Assembly: GCA_002347035.1 (NCBI GenBank) | Contig: DEAM01000022.1 | Coordinates: 28,221-92,220 of the forward strand | Direction: 5' to 3' | Length of the DNA stretch: 64,000 nucleotides | DNA from: Gemmatimonadales bacterium UBA2982 | GTDB taxonomy: Bacteria; Gemmatimonadota; Gemmatimonadetes; Longimicrobiales; Gaopeijiaceae | In this document: piece after piece, positions 8,857-17,774 of the stretch | Layout: each line of letters begins with the position of its first letter | Position numbering within the stretch: the first letter of the stretch is position 1 | The notes under the pieces: generated by a model | The model's input: only the letters and a program-made list of their open reading frames with translations | What the model was told of the DNA's origin: nothing | Database searches by the model: none | Position numbers and translations under genes: made by a program

Positions 8857-10872
8857 ATGCGTGCCCGGCTGATTCTGTCACTCGTTCTTATTGTCACAGG
8901 AAGCTCAGTGCTTCCCGTCGCGGCTCAAGACTGGGGCAATCCATACGGAGAATGGCGCTACTGGGGAGCTGACCAAAGAAGTACTCGATACTCCCCTCTC
9001 GACCAGATTAACGCGGACAACTTTGAGGATCTTGAAGTCGCGTGGATCTGGCGCGGAGACAACTTCGGGCCCCGGCCAGATTTTATTCAGCGGAACACGC
9101 CAATATATGCCGACGGCATCGTTTATTTGCTGGCCGGCACGCGACGCACGCTTGTTGCAGTGGACCCAGCAACTGGTGAGACACTCTGGTCATTTCGTGA
9201 GCCTAACACAGCTAGATGGGAAACATCACCCCGAAGGAACTACGGACGAGGAGTAGCCTACGGCGAGATCGACGGGCGTGGCGTAATCTATATGGTCACC
9301 CCTGCGTTCTTCCTTCACGCCCTCGATGCCAAGACTGGCCAACCTCTTGAAGGATTCGGATCTCAGATTCCCATTGAAGGATTCCGGGATACCGGCAGCG
9401 TAGACATGTTGGCCACACTCGGCCATCCGTACGATGTCTACAACGGAATTGATCCCTCTGTCGGTCAGATCACTACCTCATCAGCCCCCTTCCTCATCAA
9501 TGGCGTGCTCGTCGTCGGTAATTCGGCGCAGCCCGGTGGTGGAGGCCAAACACGAATCGAAAATGTGCCAGGGGATGTTCAGGCCTTTGACATGCAAACT
9601 GGAGAGCACCTCTGGACATTCCACACGATTCCCAGGGAAGGAGAATTTGGCAACGATACTTGGGAGAATGACGCGTGGCGCTGGAGTGGTAATGTGAACG
9701 TTTGGGCACCGCTATCTGGGGATCCTGAACTGGGGCTAGTCTATCTCCCGACAGACGCACCCACCAATGACTACTTCGGTGGATTCAGACCTGGAAACAA
9801 CCTCTTCGGAAACAGCCTTGTGGCAGTCGACGTGCAGACCGGCGAGCGCCGATGGCACTTCCAAGCCATCCACCATGACATCTGGGATTGGGACTTTCCG
9901 GTGCCTGGTCAGCTCGTTGATGTGACTGTGGACGGCCGAGAGATTCCAGCTGTCGTTCAGACTTCCAAGCAAGCTTTCGTGTACGCATTCAACCGTGAAA
10001 CGGGCGAGCCAATCTGGCCAATAGAGGAGCGTCCCGTGCCCGCCGGCAACGTGGCCGGAGAATGGTACAGCCCAACACAACCATTCCCAACCCGACCCGC
10101 TCCATACGAGCTACAAGGGCTGAGTGTGGACGACCTAATGGACTATACTCCTGAGCACCGACAGATGGCGCTCGATGCAGTCTCTGACATAAAACTGGGA
10201 CCGATTTACACACCGTGGGTCACAGACACGGATCCCGACGGCTTTCGTGCTACTGGCATGTGCCCGAGCGCGACTGGCGGCACAAATATCCCTGGCGGCC
10301 CGGTGATGGACCCAGTTACTGGCATACTATACGTGCAGTCTCGCAAGGCATGCTCTGGCGGTCGCCTTTCCCCTGGGTCAGATCGGGATGATGGCAGTCC
10401 AGACGGAGGCAATGGTATCGGCGTTACAGTCGTGGACTACGGTGCTGGTGGAGGGGGCGGCTTCGCTACCATTGATGGACTGCCGATCGTTAAGCCTCCA
10501 TTCGGCCGCATCACCGCGATTGACATGAATACTGGAGAGCATCTCTGGTGGATCCCAAATGGTGAAACACCAGATCGTATTGCTAATCACGAACTCCTCG
10601 AAGGTGTGGACGTGCCGAACACAGGCTACCTAGGCAACGCCACGGCCCTGGTGACAGCAAGCCTCCTGATGTACGCGGAGGGACGTGGTGGGCGACCGGT
10701 TTTCTACGCCCACGACAAACAAACAGGTGAGCGCATCGGCCAGATAGACATGCCAGCGCCAGCAAGCGTGGCTCCCATGACCTATCTACACGAGGGCGTG
10801 CAACACATCATTGTCCCAATCTCGGGTCAGGGCACGGCAAGCAGTTTCCTAGCACTGCGGCTGCCACAGTAG
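8857..10872 (+). CDS. Secreted PQQ-dependent dehydrogenase
   Basis: Quinoprotein of 671 residues with an eight-bladed beta-propeller, exported by a Sec signal peptide ending in PVAAQ near residue 24. The mature start has WRYWGADQRSTRYSPLDQI, the standard opening of PQQ-dependent glucose/alcohol dehydrogenases, and tryptophan-docking repeats such as DPATGETLW, MQTGEHLWTFH, VQTGERRWHFQ and MNTGEHLWW follow. IHHDIWDWDFP is a conserved family stretch. I see no adjacent cysteine pair and no CxxCH heme site, which fits the glucose-dehydrogenase-like branch without a cytochrome domain. The substrate is unknown. A paralogue lies at the right edge of the window. A GC-rich terminator follows at 10901. 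Confidence 0.92.
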   Translation: MRARLILSLVLIVTGSSVLPVAAQDWGNPYGEWRYWGADQRSTRYSPLDQINADNFEDLEVAWIWRGDNFGPRPDFIQRNTPIYADGIVYLLAGTRRTLVAVDPATGETLWSFREPNTARWETSPRRNYGRGVAYGEIDGRGVIYMVTPAFFLHALDAKTGQPLEGFGSQIPIEGFRDTGSVDMLATLGHPYDVYNGIDPSVGQITTSSAPFLINGVLVVGNSAQPGGGGQTRIENVPGDVQAFDMQTGEHLWTFHTIPREGEFGNDTWENDAWRWSGNVNVWAPLSGDPELGLVYLPTDAPTNDYFGGFRPGNNLFGNSLVAVDVQTGERRWHFQAIHHDIWDWDFPVPGQLVDVTVDGREIPAVVQTSKQAFVYAFNRETGEPIWPIEERPVPAGNVAGEWYSPTQPFPTRPAPYELQGLSVDDLMDYTPEHRQMALDAVSDIKLGPIYTPWVTDTDPDGFRATGMCPSATGGTNIPGGPVMDPVTGILYVQSRKACSGGRLSPGSDRDDGSPDGGNGIGVTVVDYGAGGGGGFATIDGLPIVKPPFGRITAIDMNTGEHLWWIPNGETPDRIANHELLEGVDVPNTGYLGNATALVTASLLMYAEGRGGRPVFYAHDKQTGERIGQIDMPAPASVAPMTYLHEGVQHIIVPISGQGTASSFLALRLPQ

Positions 10873-10900
10873 CTCTTCCAGACAAGGCTGGTCTTACTAC

Positions 10901-10937
10901 GCCGGCAGCCCTCACGGCTGTCGGCGCTTTGTCTTCT
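10901..10937 (+). terminator. Rho-independent terminator of the PQQ dehydrogenase gene
   Basis: The arms GCCGGCAGCC (10901-10910) and GGCTGTCGGC (10916-10925) pair around a CTCAC loop and are followed by GCTTTGTCTTCT. The single G-U pair is tolerated in RNA of the plus strand but becomes an A-C mismatch on the other strand, which supports plus-strand use. Confidence 0.7.
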
Positions 10938-12003
10938 ACATCGGCATGAACATGGTCATGCCGCTCAAAGACACCTCGCCGACAAAAATATTACCTGAGG
11001 CATCCACAATCACGCCTTCGCCAATCGTCCCATGCGGGCCATCTGTCTCATGCGCAGGGACAAAACCCTTAATAGAACCATCAGTCGCATCACCTATGTA
11101 GATACCGCGAAGGAAGCCAGGGTTCCGCTCGTCACCAGACTCGGAATCAATAGCGTAAATCGTGTCATCCTCTCCGATAAAGATATCGTTCGGCCTGCCA
11201 AATTGATGCCATGAGCCAATGTGCTCGTAGTCCTCCGTGAAGATCTGGATTCGGTTATTTCCACGATCGACTACAAAGAGCCGGTTCTCTGAATCAAAGG
11301 CCATCGCGTGTGGGATACTGAACTGCCCTGGACCACTGCCAAACTCTCCGAAACTGTCTAGGAAGGTCCCATCTGCTCGAAACCGGGAGATACGGGCAGT
11401 CGGACCCTGATACGAGTGACCCTCTGACACGAGGATCTCTCCATTAGGAGCGATAATGACATCGTTAGGCTGATCCAGCGCATCAGGGGGGCGACCTGTC
11501 CTTCCGGGAGTGCCTAGAACCATCAGGACCTCGCCCGTCGGAGAAAACTTTATAACCTGGTTCCCCTTCTGGGCTGCTCCCGGAGCACGCTCGAGCTCTG
11601 CTGGACTGGCTGTGCGACCATCTGTAGCCCACACGTTGCCTTCATCATCCACGTACAGACCGTGAGGGCGTACGAACATTTCAGCGCCAAAGCTAGCAAG
11701 AAGATTGCCCTCGGTATTGAAGCGCATGACAGGAGGATCCTTGGAGTCGATACAGTTATCACCTCCGCAACGCTCATGCACCCAAATGTCACGCCCATTG
11801 GGATCAATGTAGATCCCGCTAACCCTTCCCCACTCACGTCCATCAGGGAGAACACCCCAGTTACGGTGGGTCATGTAGGAGTCAGCCAGGGACACTGAGT
11901 CTTGTAAAAAGGTTTCTGTGTCACCATCCAGACGACAACCAGACATTGCTATCACAAGGAGGGGCAGAACAATAAACGCACTCATCAGCTTAGGAATCCT
12001 CAT
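10936..12003 (-). CDS. NHL-repeat beta-propeller lipoprotein
   Basis: Exported lipoprotein of 355 residues: a hydrophobic signal with the lipobox AMSGC (Cys23), then a propeller of NHL-type repeats such as RPHGLYVDDEGNVWATDGR, QPNDVIIAPNGEILVSEGH, IPHAMAFDSENRLFVVDRGN and RPNDIFIGEDDTIYAID. The arrangement resembles peptidyl-alpha-hydroxyglycine amidating lyase-like proteins, though many bacterial members have no known enzyme activity. The start is the ATG at 12001-12003, preceded by GGAGA six bases upstream and directly followed by the signal peptide; a longer open frame to 12234 gives a Cys/His-rich leader without signal character. It is convergent with the PQQ gene and divergent from the LVIVD gene. 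Confidence 0.88.
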   Translation of the reverse strand: MRIPKLMSAFIVLPLLVIAMSGCRLDGDTETFLQDSVSLADSYMTHRNWGVLPDGREWGRVSGIYIDPNGRDIWVHERCGGDNCIDSKDPPVMRFNTEGNLLASFGAEMFVRPHGLYVDDEGNVWATDGRTASPAELERAPGAAQKGNQVIKFSPTGEVLMVLGTPGRTGRPPDALDQPNDVIIAPNGEILVSEGHSYQGPTARISRFRADGTFLDSFGEFGSGPGQFSIPHAMAFDSENRLFVVDRGNNRIQIFTEDYEHIGSWHQFGRPNDIFIGEDDTIYAIDSESGDERNPGFLRGIYIGDATDGSIKGFVPAHETDGPHGTIGEGVIVDASGNIFVGEVSLSGMTMFMPM

Positions 12004-12246
12004 TGCATTCTCCAGTTGGCATTCAGGCAGGCTGGAACATGCGTGATGGGTATCCGGTACGAAACGTCCCCCCTTGCAGACCCCACAGGACACCGCTAGA
12101 CCGACTGGATGAGACATTGCCACGACACTATGACCCTCACAGGCGGCAGAAGATTGTGGCAAGCCGATGTAGTCATCAAGAGAGTCTCTGGCTAGTTCAG
12201 CTTCATCATTGAACGGGGGCCACAGTCGCCCCAATGGATTGTTTAG
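12004..12246. other. Divergent intergenic region between two secreted-protein genes
   Basis: About 240 bases separate the divergent NHL lipoprotein and LVIVD-repeat genes. Apart from the ribosome-binding site of the lipoprotein gene (revcomp GGAGA near 12010) I see no clear promoter boxes, terminator or small gene. It must carry promoters for both sides unless transcription reads through. Confidence 0.5.
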
Positions 12247-13596
12247 ATGCGTAGAATTCAGGACTTCGAATGGCTGCCTGCCGCTGCTCTGGTCAGCTTA
12301 ATAAGCACTCCTCTCGCAGCCCAAGATGTCCCCTGGACGCCCCTCGCACGCGGGAGTGACAACATCGAGGTGCTCGGACACCTACCCCTTGGGCACCGTC
12401 TCTCTATCGCGGATATGGATGTCGAACAGGAACTGGATAGGCCCTACGCCTACGTAGCCCGTATGGTTTACGGGACAGAGGGGCCCAAGGGTACGGACAT
12501 AATCAGCATCGAAGATCCAGAAAGTCCCGAGCTAATTTACGAATGGAGAATTGAGAACCAAGATCTCCACCTCCCCACAGGGGGTATGGACGTTAAGCAC
12601 TTCAAGTGGGGCGACCGCTACTACGTAGTGCAATCGCTGCAGTTCGGGCAGGGGGGACCCGACTCCGACATGGGCGCCGTCATCTTGGATGTTACCGACC
12701 TACCAGATCCGTCAAGCGTGCATGAAGTTGCCCGTATCAGGGAGCCTGATATGCCTGGTGGATTCCACAACATCTTCATCTACAAACACTCAGATGGCCG
12801 GGTCTATCTCTTCACGACCGCACGAGCACCTGGGGCGCTAGTCTACGACCTTGGGATGATCGTCGAAGGCCACCTCGAGGGAGCAAGGATTGGCATGGTA
12901 CCTGTTCCGGATTCCCCTCTCGCAGGCGGTGGTGGTGGCAGCTACCACGATTTCTATGTCGGCTACCATCCAGATACAGGAGAAGATCGCTTCTATGGAG
13001 GTGGAACCGGAGGTTACTACGTCTATGATGTGTCAGATCTTCAGAATCCTGTGCTCCGCATCACGCTGACGGGCATCAGCGGTGTCAGGTCCGGTCACAC
13101 GTTCACACCTGGGCCACACGGACGATATGTGATTGCTGAGACGGAGTACCAGTATGCTCCCCTGAGGATCTTTGATCTACAGCCTGCACTCGAGGGACAG
13201 GCTGCGAATATCCGATCCCCGATCGCGGCTTATACGGCCGACTGGCAACACTTGCTTCACAATCACGAAGTGCGCTGGCCTCTCGTATTTGCCTCAGGGT
13301 ACCTGGATGGTTTGCAGATCTTTAGCCTTGCCGACCCTGCAAATCCAGTGACAGTTGGTTACTACGATACATACATTGGCCCTCCCAACACGGATCGCTA
13401 TTCACAGTTCAACGGAGCTTTTGGTGTAGATGTCCGGAATCAAGATGGTCTTATTGTGGTCAGTGACATGTCTACTGGCCTGTGGACGTTCCGCATGGAC
13501 GGGTTCCAGGGCTGGAGCGGTGAGCAGTGGGGTGTCCCTGATATCTCATCCGCACAAAAGTGGGACGAACCACTGAGGCGACCGATCAGCGATTAA
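12247..13596 (+). CDS. Secreted LVIVD-repeat beta-propeller protein
   Basis: Exported protein of 449 residues with a Sec signal ending in STPLAAQ (about residues 20-26). Repeated segments of the kind DVTDLPDPSSVHEVARI, YDVSDLQNPVLRITL, FSLADPANPVTVGYY and VVSDMSTGLWTF mark it as an LVIVD-repeat protein, which folds as a beta-propeller; such proteins are extracellular and functionally undefined. A glycine-rich AGGGGGSYHDFYVGYH segment is notable. It starts at the ATG after GATTGTTTAG, with only a weak ribosome-binding site. Neighbours are other exported oxidoreductase or propeller proteins, so it may act with them at the cell surface. Confidence 0.82.
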   Translation: MRRIQDFEWLPAAALVSLISTPLAAQDVPWTPLARGSDNIEVLGHLPLGHRLSIADMDVEQELDRPYAYVARMVYGTEGPKGTDIISIEDPESPELIYEWRIENQDLHLPTGGMDVKHFKWGDRYYVVQSLQFGQGGPDSDMGAVILDVTDLPDPSSVHEVARIREPDMPGGFHNIFIYKHSDGRVYLFTTARAPGALVYDLGMIVEGHLEGARIGMVPVPDSPLAGGGGGSYHDFYVGYHPDTGEDRFYGGGTGGYYVYDVSDLQNPVLRITLTGISGVRSGHTFTPGPHGRYVIAETEYQYAPLRIFDLQPALEGQAANIRSPIAAYTADWQHLLHNHEVRWPLVFASGYLDGLQIFSLADPANPVTVGYYDTYIGPPNTDRYSQFNGAFGVDVRNQDGLIVVSDMSTGLWTFRMDGFQGWSGEQWGVPDISSAQKWDEPLRRPISD

Positions 13597-13642
13597 CAAC
13601 TCTGGCAACTTCTGAGCACAATCCACTTCCACTTGTCGGCCT

Positions 13643-14218
13643 GTGACCCCTCTACTAGGCTCCGGCATGCTTTTCATCCTAGCCGCTGCCGCGCTTTTCA
13701 GCTCTGCTGAGATAGGTGGTAGTAACCCGACCTCCAACATTGGTCTAACCAACTGTGTCGCAGGAGGACCTGCCTATTACAGATTTCGGCTCTTCACCAC
13801 GCGAAACGTACCTGGTACCGGCCTTGCCACGGGGTCGGCCGAAGTATCAGTGATTGAGGGATCACCCTTCTCAGTTTCTCTCTCTTCCGATGGGAGCTAC
13901 GTGTACGATCTACAGATCTCACTGGAACGAATGAGGATACCGGCCCAAGGCCATCTAGTTGCCTGGGTCACGACACCCGAAATCGACCACATCCAACGTA
14001 TCGGGGCATTTGATGCGGACCTCACGCTCGTCGCGCCAGTGGCCTGGAACAAGTTCATTGTTGTTATCACCCTAGAACCAATCAACGATCCCACTGCAAC
14101 CACGTGGACTGGGCCCATCGCTTTCCGCGGCATGTCCCGTAGCGGGCTAATGCATACAATGGCAGGACATGGCGTGTTCGATCAGGAGAACTGTGCCATC
14201 TACGGATACGGCAACTGA
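13643..14218 (+). CDS. Hypothetical exported protein
   Basis: Protein of 191 residues that I do not recognise. An N-terminal hydrophobic stretch (about residues 9-20, MLFILAAAALFSS) looks like a signal peptide or anchor. The rest is rich in beta-type segments and contains single cysteines near residues 34 and 184. The segment GHLVAWVTTPEID and the hydrophobic LVAPVAWNKFIVVITLE recall domains of anti-sigma-factor-like or anchored sensory proteins, but the likeness is weak. The start codon is GTG at 13643; the ATG at 13667 directly before the hydrophobic stretch is an alternative. It sits between the LVIVD and multicopper oxidase genes in the same direction. Confidence 0.65.
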   Translation: MTPLLGSGMLFILAAAALFSSAEIGGSNPTSNIGLTNCVAGGPAYYRFRLFTTRNVPGTGLATGSAEVSVIEGSPFSVSLSSDGSYVYDLQISLERMRIPAQGHLVAWVTTPEIDHIQRIGAFDADLTLVAPVAWNKFIVVITLEPINDPTATTWTGPIAFRGMSRSGLMHTMAGHGVFDQENCAIYGYGN

Positions 14219-14246
14219 CGGGCGCACTCCAGCAGCAAAGATCTCT

Positions 14247-15917
14247 ATGAAGTGTTCGGCAAGAAGTGTTCTGGTAGCAGCAATCGGGATTCTAATCCCT
14301 AGCTTTCTTGAAGCTCAGCAGGATACAGTGAGAGAGGGCTGGAGGATGGTGCCAATGGATCCCAACATGCCGATGATGCCCGGGTTGGAGGGGGCCGTTC
14401 CGGGGGTCAGTGCCTTTCTGCCCGGACTCGGCATCAACTTTGCTACAATCGCAGAAGCCCGTCCGTCCGAACTGGTGACTCTGGCGGATGGAGATACGCT
14501 CGACATCACAGTTTCCCTCGTCCGGCGCGAGTTACAAGGGCATGAGACGGTAATGTTCGGATACAACGGTCAGTACCCAGGGCCAATGCTCCAAGTGCCC
14601 GAGGATGCAACCGTGGTGGTTCGAGTGGCCAACCAAATTGAAATGCCAACCACGATCCATTGGCACGGAATCCGCCTCGAAAACCAGTTTGACGGCGTAC
14701 CAGGCATAACCCAGGCAGCGATCCAAAGTGGCGACAGCTTCACCTATGAAGTGTATGTCCCGGACGCGGGTCTGTTCTGGTACCATCCTCATGTCCGAGA
14801 GGATGTGCAACAGGACCTCGGCCTCTTCGGGAATATGGTGGTCACACCCAGCGAAGCTGATTACTACGGACCCGCCAGCAGGGAAGTCGCCTTCGTCCTA
14901 GATGATATCCTTATGGATGATTCCGGTGTGCTTCCTTGGGGTGAGACAGCACCCACGCACGCACTTATGGGCCGCTTCGGGAATGTCATGATGGTCAATG
15001 GGGAGACAGACCATACCCTAACTGCCCAGACTGGCGAGGTCATTCGCTTTTTAATGACTAATGTCGCGAACTCTCGGACATTCAATGTGACCTTCGGTGG
15101 CGCCCCAGTGAAACTCCTTGCTTCGGATGTGGGGCGCTTCGAACGAGAGCAGTGGATTGAGTCGGTTGTTATCGGTCCCGCCGAACGCTATGTCGTCGAT
15201 GTTCTCTTCGATCAACCAGGAAATTTCGTGATCGCTAATACAATCCAAGCGGTCAACCACTTCAGGGGCGAGTTCTACCCTCGGGTTGATACGCTTTCAG
15301 TGGTGACTATCACCGACGAGCGGGCACCTAGCGTTGCATCAGAAAGATTTCAGACACTGCGCACTCACCAGACAGTTGTGGATGAAATCAATCAATTCCG
15401 TCCACACTTTGGCAGAACTCCCGACTATGATTTAGAGACAACGGTTAGGGTGCAGGGGCTAAACCCGTCTATAGTGCTAACCATGGAGGCGGATACACTC
15501 TTTGTACCTCCAATGGAGTGGAATGACGCCATGCCAATGGCGAACTGGCTTTCAACGGGAGAACAGGTGACTTGGATTCTTCGAGACCGGAGAACGGGGG
15601 CCGAGAACCAAGAAATCAACTGGCAGTTTGATCAGGGGGATCTAGTCAAGTTCAGGATCTTCAACACACCAGAATCATTCCATCCAATGAACCACCCAAT
15701 CCATATCCATGGGCAACGCTTTCTGGTGATCGCCCTCGATGGAGTCCAGAGCCAGAATCTTGTTTGGAAAGACACTGCAATCGTCCCAGTGGGGTCAATG
15801 ATGGATGTCCTTGTGGAGATGTCAAACCCAGGAAGGTGGATGCTCCACTGCCACATTGCTGAGCATTTGCATACAGGAATGAGCCTCAATTTCACCGTAG
15901 CAGAAGCCTCGCCGTGA
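14247..15917 (+). CDS. Multicopper oxidase
   Basis: Exported three-domain multicopper oxidase of 556 residues with a signal peptide ending near SFLEAQQ (residues 19-25). All copper motifs are present: HWHG (His138, His140), YHPH (His180, His182), HPMNHPIHIHGQRF before the C-terminus, and HCHIAEHLHTGM (Cys535, axial Met545). A methionine-rich stretch VPMDPNMPMMPG follows the signal and may bind copper. It could be a laccase-type phenol oxidase, a cuprous oxidase or a metal oxidase. The start at 14247 gives a proper signal peptide, whereas an in-frame ATG at 14169 would overlap the preceding gene and lacks one. Its stop overlaps the next start as GTGA. Confidence 0.92.
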   Translation: MKCSARSVLVAAIGILIPSFLEAQQDTVREGWRMVPMDPNMPMMPGLEGAVPGVSAFLPGLGINFATIAEARPSELVTLADGDTLDITVSLVRRELQGHETVMFGYNGQYPGPMLQVPEDATVVVRVANQIEMPTTIHWHGIRLENQFDGVPGITQAAIQSGDSFTYEVYVPDAGLFWYHPHVREDVQQDLGLFGNMVVTPSEADYYGPASREVAFVLDDILMDDSGVLPWGETAPTHALMGRFGNVMMVNGETDHTLTAQTGEVIRFLMTNVANSRTFNVTFGGAPVKLLASDVGRFEREQWIESVVIGPAERYVVDVLFDQPGNFVIANTIQAVNHFRGEFYPRVDTLSVVTITDERAPSVASERFQTLRTHQTVVDEINQFRPHFGRTPDYDLETTVRVQGLNPSIVLTMEADTLFVPPMEWNDAMPMANWLSTGEQVTWILRDRRTGAENQEINWQFDQGDLVKFRIFNTPESFHPMNHPIHIHGQRFLVIALDGVQSQNLVWKDTAIVPVGSMMDVLVEMSNPGRWMLHCHIAEHLHTGMSLNFTVAEASP

Positions 15918-16375
15918 GTTCGACCTTACGCATAGTACTCGCAGGCCTCTTACTCATAAGCACTGTTTACATTTTCGTAGTAGGAACAAGAGGGTTCAGA
16001 GAGCGTCAAAGCATCACCAATGAGGTGAATGAACTCAGGGATCAACTATATCGAGCTCGTATCACATCGGATCGGTGTCGCAGTTCACTCACCACTAGTG
16101 AGTCATCCCTGCAGACGCTCACCACTAGAATTGATTCACTCCGAGCTAGGGTCGACAGCTTCGAAGCCCTCGGTAACGGACAGGTGCCCGCTGTTAACTA
16201 CGATGAGTACTTATTAATCTTTAATAGCTACAATGATTCTGTGAGCGTATGGGAAACACGCTCCGAGCGGCTCCTGAACGCAGAAGCTTCCTGCCGCGAC
16301 TCAATTGAGGAACACAACACTCTGAGTGACTCGATCCAAACCATCCTTCTGAATGCGGGCATCGAGACTAGTTGA
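15914..16375 (+). CDS. Small membrane-anchored coiled-coil protein
   Basis: Unrecognised protein of 153 residues. One hydrophobic segment at about residues 6-24 is followed by a polar region with heptad spacing of hydrophobic residues (NEVNELRDQLYRARI, LTTSESSLQTLTTRIDSLRARV), predicted coiled coil with an FtsB/FtsL-like topology. Cysteines lie near residues 55 and 130. The GTG start overlaps the multicopper oxidase stop (GTGA), so the two are translationally coupled, which suggests a link to that exported enzyme. No function can be assigned. Confidence 0.72.
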   Translation: MSSTLRIVLAGLLLISTVYIFVVGTRGFRERQSITNEVNELRDQLYRARITSDRCRSSLTTSESSLQTLTTRIDSLRARVDSFEALGNGQVPAVNYDEYLLIFNSYNDSVSVWETRSERLLNAEASCRDSIEEHNTLSDSIQTILLNAGIETS

Positions 16376-16383
16376 CCAGAGGT

Positions 16384-17664
16384 TCAGTCCCAAACCCTCA
16401 TTGAATCTTCGAATAGCATGGACAGCTCTTGGGGCCCCACAGGCCTGGGTGAGAGTTTGGTGACCCGATGCTGTGGCAGAGTCCCCTCAACTAGAGACGG
16501 AATATCTTCAGCCTCGTAACCCACTGCTCCAAGTCCATTCGGCATACCCAGAGTTTTCATAAAGTAGATAACCCGCTCTGCTAAAACCTCACCCGCCTCT
16601 GTTGGAGACGCATCGGAAATATCGGCCCCAAGCGCAGCTGCTGCTCGAAGATGTCTCTCTGGATCGGCAGAATGTGTGAATCGAACGACAGCCGGCGTAT
16701 TCAGGATCACTGACATTCCGTGTGGGACCAGGGGATGATTAACAGCGTATCCAGACGGCCGGAAATCACGAACCATACCGGCAACAGGATAGGACATTCC
16801 ATGTGGCAAATGCACGCCTGCATTACCAAAGCCGATGCCCGCGATAGCAGCCGCCAAGAGCATCTGGGCGCGCGCCTCGTCGTCAGTCGGGTCGGCTACG
16901 ACACGAGGTAAGAACTCAGCCATGAGTTCCAGAGCCCGGAGAGCCCAAACATCGCTAATCGGGTTAGAACCCTGATAGGCAGGCCGTTCTAGCGGACCTG
17001 CCGGCATAGGGCGTTTGCCGTAGGGCATCGCAGTATAGGACTCAAGTGCATGGCTGAGCACATCAAGCCCGGCAGAAGCGGCGACTGAGGCTGGCAGGGT
17101 TCGTGTGTTGTCAGAGTCAACAATACCGAGAGTCGGCTTCAGGTACCTATGAGCGATTCCCGTCTTTGCGCGCTTCTCTTCGTAGTCGAAAATTGCTACG
17201 CCAGTTGTCTCGCTACCTGTTCCCGCAGTGGTGGGCACCGCTATCAGCGGCTTGAGCGGAGCCGGTACCGGAATTCCCCTTCCGATTGGAGCGTTTACAT
17301 AATCGAAAAAGCTTGCAGGATGCGTCGCATATAGGTTAGCCGCCTTAGCCGTATCAATCGTGCTGCCACCCCCCACAGCTACGAAGGAGTCGAAGTGCCC
17401 TCGGACAGCGAATTCAGCTGCGGCCTTGAAACTAGAGTCCTTAGGCTCTACAAGCACTGAATCAAAAAGCTCGTAGTTGACTCGGTTCTTCTTAAGAGAT
17501 TCTGTGACAGTCTCCCCCACCGGAGCATCAATCAGAACGGGATCGATCACTAGCATAGTGCGCTTAGCACCCATGTCAGTGAGGTCCATGCCGATCTCCC
17601 TCGTGATACCATGCCCGAAGCGAATGTTAGCTGCAGCCATCTGGAAAGCGGTGTCGTGCTTCAT
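16384..17664 (-). CDS. Hydroxyacid-oxoacid transhydrogenase (iron-containing alcohol dehydrogenase family)
   Basis: Group III iron-dependent dehydrogenase that closely resembles the animal mitochondrial enzyme ADHFE1, which couples oxidation of 4-hydroxybutyrate to reduction of 2-oxoglutarate. Shared stretches include NIRFGHGITREIGMDL, VEPKDSSF, VAVGGGSTIDTAKAANLYA, LKPLIAVPTTAGTGSETTGV, RPAYQGSNPISD, GIGFGNAGVHLPHGMSYP and TLPQHRVTKLSP. Metal-ligand segments are AGLDVLSHALES and HPLVPHGMSV. The start is uncertain among TTG 17682, ATG 17676 and ATG 17664; I chose the last because the family N-terminus is short. No genes for 4-hydroxybutyrate or polyhydroxyalkanoate metabolism are visible beside it. 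Confidence 0.88.
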   Translation of the reverse strand: MKHDTAFQMAAANIRFGHGITREIGMDLTDMGAKRTMLVIDPVLIDAPVGETVTESLKKNRVNYELFDSVLVEPKDSSFKAAAEFAVRGHFDSFVAVGGGSTIDTAKAANLYATHPASFFDYVNAPIGRGIPVPAPLKPLIAVPTTAGTGSETTGVAIFDYEEKRAKTGIAHRYLKPTLGIVDSDNTRTLPASVAASAGLDVLSHALESYTAMPYGKRPMPAGPLERPAYQGSNPISDVWALRALELMAEFLPRVVADPTDDEARAQMLLAAAIAGIGFGNAGVHLPHGMSYPVAGMVRDFRPSGYAVNHPLVPHGMSVILNTPAVVRFTHSADPERHLRAAAALGADISDASPTEAGEVLAERVIYFMKTLGMPNGLGAVGYEAEDIPSLVEGTLPQHRVTKLSPRPVGPQELSMLFEDSMRVWD

Positions 17665-17774
17665 TGGCCAGGGCATCTCCAATTAGGGTCCACAGTCTGA
17701 TCCATCTGGTCCAGGAACCTAGTATGTGTATAAGGTTGACCCCTTAGATCGCCACCCTCGGCCAGGAGATGGAA

